Source: Diplosphaera chodatii
Taxonomy: Eukaryota; Chlorophyta; Trebouxiophyceae; Prasiolales; Stichococcaceae
Reading direction: 5' to 3'
Assembly (NCBI GenBank): GCA_032358165.1
Contig: JAALGY010000052.1
Location: forward strand, 124,001-188,000
DNA length: 64,000 bases
Numbering within the stretch: position 1 is the first letter of the stretch; each line of letters opens with the position of its first letter. Shown piece after piece: positions 60,701-64,000 of this stretch. The translations under genes were made by a program, and so were the position numbers. The notes beneath the pieces are model-generated. The model was not told the origin of the DNA. It ran no database searches and was given only the letters and a program-made list of their open reading frames with translations.

Positions 60701-62437
60701 ATGCTGTGTTGTGACAGGCATATATGTTGCGCCTGGTCGGGAGCTGGCGCCCCGCACCTTTTCCAGGAAGCGGATGACATAGTCTGCCGATGTGTGCAGC
60801 GAGTACAGGTCCAGGCCTGCACAGTGTGCATTTGCCAGGGTAACGAATAGTACATGTGTACGAGCCCACGCACGCCATATGGGCAGTCATATAGACCAGC
60901 ATGCACTTGCACGTGTGTCTGCTGATGACAGTGCATGATCGAGGATGAGACGCTACCATAGAACCCCACACGGCGGGTGCGTGCCTACAGATATGGCAGC
61001 TTATATCAATGGCTAAACTGGCGGGCGGCATGCAAGCACATATAACGCTCATGACAAGGCTGATACACTACATAGGCAGCATGACACACCTCTTCGTCAG
61101 GGATCTTGCCATTCCGGTCGTGCAGCCACTGCAGAAAGTTTGCCACCTCCCTGCACAACGACACGTCCTGTCCTGAGCTAGGCGCCAGCTGCAGAATGGC
61201 GTGGCATGCCAACATGTATTTGTTGGAAATGCAGAATAGCCAGTTGCCAGTTGCTGTGGCATCTTGTTGGCAGGCCACCTGTTGCGCCACATCCAGACCG
61301 GAAAGCGCTGCATGCGTGCGGACAATAGATTTGTCAGGCCGATGCTGATCAGGCAGGCCTTTGGCAGGTCAGACAGACGTCTGGCTACATGCACGTAGGC
61401 TGGCGACATGGTGTGTGGGTCGCAAGGTATGTAGCAGATATTAGGGCTGAGGCCTCTGCAGACTCAGAGAGCCTGAGTAAGAGCGAGACATGAGCCTGAA
61501 AGCCCAAGCAAGCCAATTTTATACCTTGAACTCGGACAGCGCCTCCTCGGGCGAGTGCGCCTCATCGCTCAGGTACTGCACCCACAGGTTGGCCTTGAAT
61601 GCATCCGGGAAGTCTGCAAACAAATGGACAGCTGAAAACCAAGTGGAAACAGTCGGCAGCAGGTGTCCAGAAGCATTATCCGTCCTACTGGGTACAAATT
61701 CAGTTGGACAGGACAGCTGGCACTCTGAGCTGCCAGGTATGGCTGCCTTTATTTGATCTCAGCATGCAAGGTGGATCCAGCCCATGGCACCTGCCTCGGC
61801 GGCGACGGCGTTGAAGCCGCGGCGCTCGATCAGCAGCCTGGTCACGTCGGCGCGCAGCTGGTAGTACTCGTGCGTGCCGTGGGAGCCCTCGCCGATGAGC
61901 ACCCAGTCCACCTGCCAGCATCCGTTACCAAAGAAGGGTTTCGCATCGTTTGTTTGTACGCCCAGCCGTCAGATTGCCACGGTGTGGAGGCGGTTGCTCC
62001 AGGGACAATAACCGTCAAGGAGCTGCTGCACCCAGGGCCAACAGAATAGCAACACAAACGGACACTATATAGTGGTCCGTTCAACAGGCCGTAATGGTAT
62101 GTGCACCTGATCATCGGGGATGAGCTGCAGCAGCCTCTCCGCAGCGTTGTCAGCCGTCAGTGGCACCGCAGCCTGCGTGGTGTAGAATGCTTTGGCTTCA
62201 GTCATTGCGGTCAAGTTCTGAATGACGGTGCGTCATGTGAGCCTGCTTCCTGTGCAGCGACATATGTGGGGTGGCTGTCACCTGCGGCAAGTGCGGACGA
62301 TGCATGCCGCAGTGCGTGCACCCAGCAGCAGCTCAGGGCGAGCCACCTGCACATGCCGCATTCTATCGTGCATATGTGAAAGTTGATACCTGTTTCAGGG
62401 CGTCGATAGGGTACTCGCTGTCTCTGGCGGACGACAT
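57797..62437 (-). CDS. Erythromycin-esterase-family protein (PF05139)
   Basis: Eighteen minus-strand exons sum to 1494 nt (497 residues): 62390-62437, 62107-62172, 61791-61911, 61525-61613, 61279-61307, 61090-61150, 60957-60984, 60758-60816, 60587-60639, 60297-60396, 59852-59957, 59660-59677, 59521-59542, 59314-59396, 58988-59078, 58658-58773, 58286-58418 and 57797-58067. Family blocks: [18 protein letters not shown] (Glu 46, His 49), [64 protein letters not shown] (His 297, His 300), [28 protein letters not shown] (His 366) and [17 protein letters not shown]. There is no leader, so it is probably cytosolic. The acid and histidine ligands of the active cleft are kept, suggesting a hydrolase; macrolide esterase activity is known for some bacterial members only. 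The intron after exon 59521-59542 opens with GC. Confidence 0.93.
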
Positions 62438-63069
62438 CAGGCCGGCAGCGGCGGCGCCCGATGCAACAATGGGCGAAAGTCTGCGCAGTGCAGCAGGGTG
62501 AGCAGCGCAAGTACTGCTGGTCTGACGCTGATTGAGATGCGTCACAGTGGTGGTGATGATGTATAACTTGCGGGTCTGCAGCTGCAGGTTTGCACCGGAT
62601 CGCGGTGCGGATGTGGCCAGCAGAATCGCACGCACGGACATGCAGGCGTGCTGCGGAAGCTTGCAAGGTGCTGAATCGTTTCGCTTTGTCTGTGTGACTG
62701 CGATTCTTACTTTTGATGTTGTCCATCGGCGTGCATTCAGACTCCGAGACATCCTTGTCGGCAGATCTTGATGCACCCATATGCATCTGGGACGAGCCAA
62801 TTACAGAGTCATTACATAGTGGCAGGTTTACCCCGCCCACTGCAAGCACACTGACAGATAGAAGCAAGCATACATAGATGCAGGACACACAGGCATGTCA
62901 CAGAAAGGCTGGCGTGAATAGTTCCGGAGCAGCAGCCCTGCTGTCTGCGGGTTCCGAATACTACAGAATGCAATCATACACAAACAGAAAGGTTTGGCTG
63001 CACGCACAGGCCACAGACTGCTTCCACAGACCGCTAAGCAGCGCCGGCCAACTGAAGGGCGGGCCACTT
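62438..63069. other. Gap upstream of the erythromycin-esterase-like gene
   Basis: About 630 bases between the stop of the next minus-strand gene and the chosen start at 62437. A frame from 62888 (MSCIYVCLLLSVSVLAVGG...) ends at a good GTAAGA donor and looks like a signal peptide exon. Its phase does not fit the next exon, so it was not joined. Confidence 0.45.
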
Positions 63070-63765
63070 CTAGGAGTCACGGCGGCACGCCCCGCACCAC
63101 ACCCACAACAGCGCTAGACCAGCACCAGAGGCAATGATGTGTCCTTGCCATCCCTGGGTACTGCGGACACCCCAGGTGCTGGCTTTATCCTGGCCACTGC
63201 TGGGTATCGCCGAGCCTGCCATGTGCTGCTGGCGCCGCATGCTGTTCCGCAGCTGCACCCGCACACCATGGCGCTGCTGCTCACAACCAGCAGCTCCAGC
63301 ATGGCGGCGATTCTCAGCCGGCGTGGCTGCCGAATGCGCTGGCGCTGCCCTACTCGGCGAACCGGCCGTGCGCGCCCACGCCTGTGTTTGCCTGTGAATG
63401 ATGCGCAGCACGCTGCATTCAATCTGTTTACTATTCACACAGATGCATGCTGCGATGCGTACTGTGATGCTCTGTTAGTGTTTATGATGCGAACTCTGCA
63501 GCATTTGAACAATATATGTAAATGCCCAAGCCCAGTGCAAGAGGCGCTCCAGCGCATGCAGCTGCCGGAGCTGCGGGATGCTGGATGCTGGAAGCAGTTG
63601 ACCAGCACCCCTGTGGACTTTGCTTGTCTGTGGCGAGGGGCATCACCATGATGTCGTCCTGGGTGTACGTCGTCTTGGTGTCGTCGCCCCCGCAGCAGCC
63701 GTCCGTGTTTTCGCCCCCCGGGTTGTCGATGCCCTCGGGCTGTGCGTGGTGCTGCTCGCCATCCT
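63070..63765 (-). CDS. 3' part of an unidentified gene
   Basis: On the minus strand an acidic exon with its acceptor at 63765 reads DGEQHHAQPEGIDNPGGE, then GGDDTKTTYTQDDIMVM. It can join, with leftover GG, an exon opening near 63397 that reaches TAG at 63070 and ends in a hydrophobic stretch (HIIASGAGLALLWVW) followed by CGACRRDS. That would be a tail-anchored or C-terminal membrane segment. Other frames of the last exon are also open, so the join is tentative. The 5' part lies beyond the window. No family is recognised. Confidence 0.35.
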
Positions 63766-64000
63766 CTGCAAGGCCACACGACCCGTTCAGCAACCGCCTC
63801 CCAGGGACGGCCTGTCACCAAGTGCCTTACGGCAGGGAGCACAGTCTGGGGCCCTTATGCTCCCTGATTCCTTCGGGGCCTGCTGTGTGCCACCTGTTCT
63901 GGTTCGGCCCCCAGTGCCGGCTCTAGTCTCTCGAAGGAAACATGGCAGCACAGTCAAGACTTGCGAGGCCTGGCATTGGAACACGCCAGCATAGCCCCGC
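63766..64000. other. Window edge, probably intron or upstream exon of the partial gene
   Basis: Follows the acceptor of the acidic exon on the minus strand. No second exon could be supported in these 235 bases. Confidence 0.3.

Noticed and set aside
57797..62437. Macrolide-resistance gene
   Set aside because: Only the family is shown; the gene is a spliced nuclear gene and the substrate is unknown.
62698..62888. Signal-peptide first exon for the erythromycin-esterase-like gene
   Set aside because: The donor leaves one base while the next exon would need two, so the frame is not kept; the start at 62437 needs no extra exon.
1..64000. Bacterial operons, CRISPR arrays, insertion sequences or prophage
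   Set aside because: Genes are intron-split on alternating strands, no regularly spaced repeats occur, and no transposase or integrase motif was seen.
1..64000. tRNA or rRNA genes
   Set aside because: I saw no convincing tRNA A/B boxes with a foldable cloverleaf or any rRNA stretch; a covariance-model scan (tRNAscan-SE, Infernal) would be decisive.

Overview
The window is nuclear DNA of a green alga (Chlorophyta). The evidence is GC-rich sequence; genes split into many short exons by GT-AG (and some GC-AG) introns of mostly 80-300 bases; plastid-targeted proteins (a fibrillin and a lumenal FKBP with a twin-arginine signal); secreted proteins with (SPP)n hydroxyproline-type linkers; a plant-type SPX-MFS phosphate transporter; and TTTAGGG-type telomere motifs inside introns. 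I cannot name the genus. Most long open frames are chance frames in GC-rich DNA, so genes were built exon by exon, using splice sites, reading phase and family motifs. For ten genes the exon sum is an exact multiple of three ending in a stop; one of these lacks its 5' end and another works only after a one-base correction.

Layout, left to right: 52-2867 (+) MidA/NDUFAF7-like methyltransferase (5' end missing); 4210-5693 (-) unknown secreted protein; 5956-17865 (-) DNA ligase IV in about 36 exons; 18458-20169 (+) plastid fibrillin; 20437-21588 (-) histidine phosphatase; 22438-26990 (+) Fringe-like glycosyltransferase; 27431-31366 (-) secreted protein resembling DUF2807; 31856-33804 (-) thylakoid-lumen FKBP; 34592-40999 (+) SPX-MFS phosphate transporter; 41581-45984 (-) secreted Cys-rich, Pro-rich protein ending in a Hedgehog-type Hint domain; 45985-49218 gene-poor; 49219-51570 (+) type II thioesterase; 52778-56703 (+) secreted Cys-rich, Pro-rich protein ending in a PA14 domain; 57797-62437 (-) erythromycin-esterase-family protein; 63070-63765 (-) end of an unidentified gene.

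The genes do not form a pathway; strands alternate in divergent and convergent pairs. The strongest lead is the pair at 41.6-46.0 kb and 52.8-56.7 kb. Both have a signal peptide, a matching cysteine-rich module with the same exon length (121 nt) and intron phases, and an (SPP)n linker, but one ends in a self-processing Hint domain and the other in a PA14 carbohydrate-binding-type domain. They look like members of a modular cell-wall or extracellular family in which the C-terminal domain is exchanged. Other points are frequent GC-AG introns, exons as short as 16-18 nt, a one-base homopolymer shift in the DUF2807-like gene and a duplicated exon fragment inside the ligase IV gene.
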